Assembly: GCA_964581455.1 (NCBI GenBank) | Contig: CAZOOT010000174.1 | Span: forward strand, 1 to 5,305 | Reading direction: 5' to 3' | DNA length: 5,305 nt | From: VBAS01 sp964581455 | GTDB taxonomy: Bacteria; Bacteroidota; Bacteroidia; Chitinophagales; Chitinophagaceae | Shown here: piece after piece, positions 5,301-5,305 of the stretch | How the letters are laid out: every line of letters begins with the position of its first letter | Numbering within the stretch: the first letter of the stretch is position 1 | Position numbers and translations under genes: made by a program | The notes under the pieces: model-generated | The model's input: the letters and a program-made list of their open reading frames with translations, nothing else | What the model was told of the DNA's origin: nothing | The model's database searches: none

Positions 5301-5305
5301 TGAGT
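5285..5305 (+). repeat. Heptanucleotide repeat at the prmC stop codon, running off the window
   Basis: GATGGGT, GATGAGT and GATGAGT are three consecutive 7-mers. The last two are identical and reach the final base, so the array may continue. The repeat supplies the last residues and the TGA stop (5298-5300) of prmC. Confidence 0.6.

Overview
The window looks like chromosomal DNA from a member of the Bacteroidota, probably near the Chitinophagaceae. The evidence is AT-rich sequence, starts without Shine-Dalgarno sequences, two perfect TAnnTTTG promoter motifs, a standalone ThuA protein, a DUF4407 protein, and short inverted and heptanucleotide repeats of a kind I associate with this group. The assignment is inference; no rRNA or marker gene is present.

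Layout. Bases 1-732 hold the 3' part of a ThuA-domain protein (+ strand) whose start lies before the window. Bases 733-1096 hold no gene. This stretch carries a ~95-bp imperfect inverted-repeat element with a central palindrome, then a short sequence that can fold into either of two overlapping hairpins. Bases 1097-2374 encode a DUF4407 membrane/coiled-coil protein (+). It meets a three-gene minus-strand operon tail to tail with only 6 bp between stop codons. Its apparent rho-independent terminator lies inside the 3' end of the opposing gene.

The minus-strand operon runs ribD (bifunctional riboflavin deaminase/reductase, about 4332-3250), then a 76-residue YgjV-like three-helix membrane protein (3231-3001), then an IMPACT/YigZ protein (3001-2381). 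The last two genes share one base in TAGTG, which suggests translational coupling. prmC, the release-factor glutamine methyltransferase (4437-5300, +), is divergent from ribD across a ~100-bp gap. Each of the two divergent genes has a perfect TAnnTTTG element 3-6 nt before its best ATG, so both mRNAs may be leaderless or nearly so.

The genes are mostly housekeeping: riboflavin synthesis, release-factor modification and a conserved translation-associated family. I see no defence system, CRISPR array, insertion sequence with a transposase, tRNA or rRNA. The most interesting signals are non-coding or sub-genic: the terminator embedded in an opposing gene, the paired start-proximal promoters, the REP/MITE-like element, and 7-nt-period repeat tracts upstream of, inside and at the stop of prmC. 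A near-copy of the internal tract lies inside ribD.
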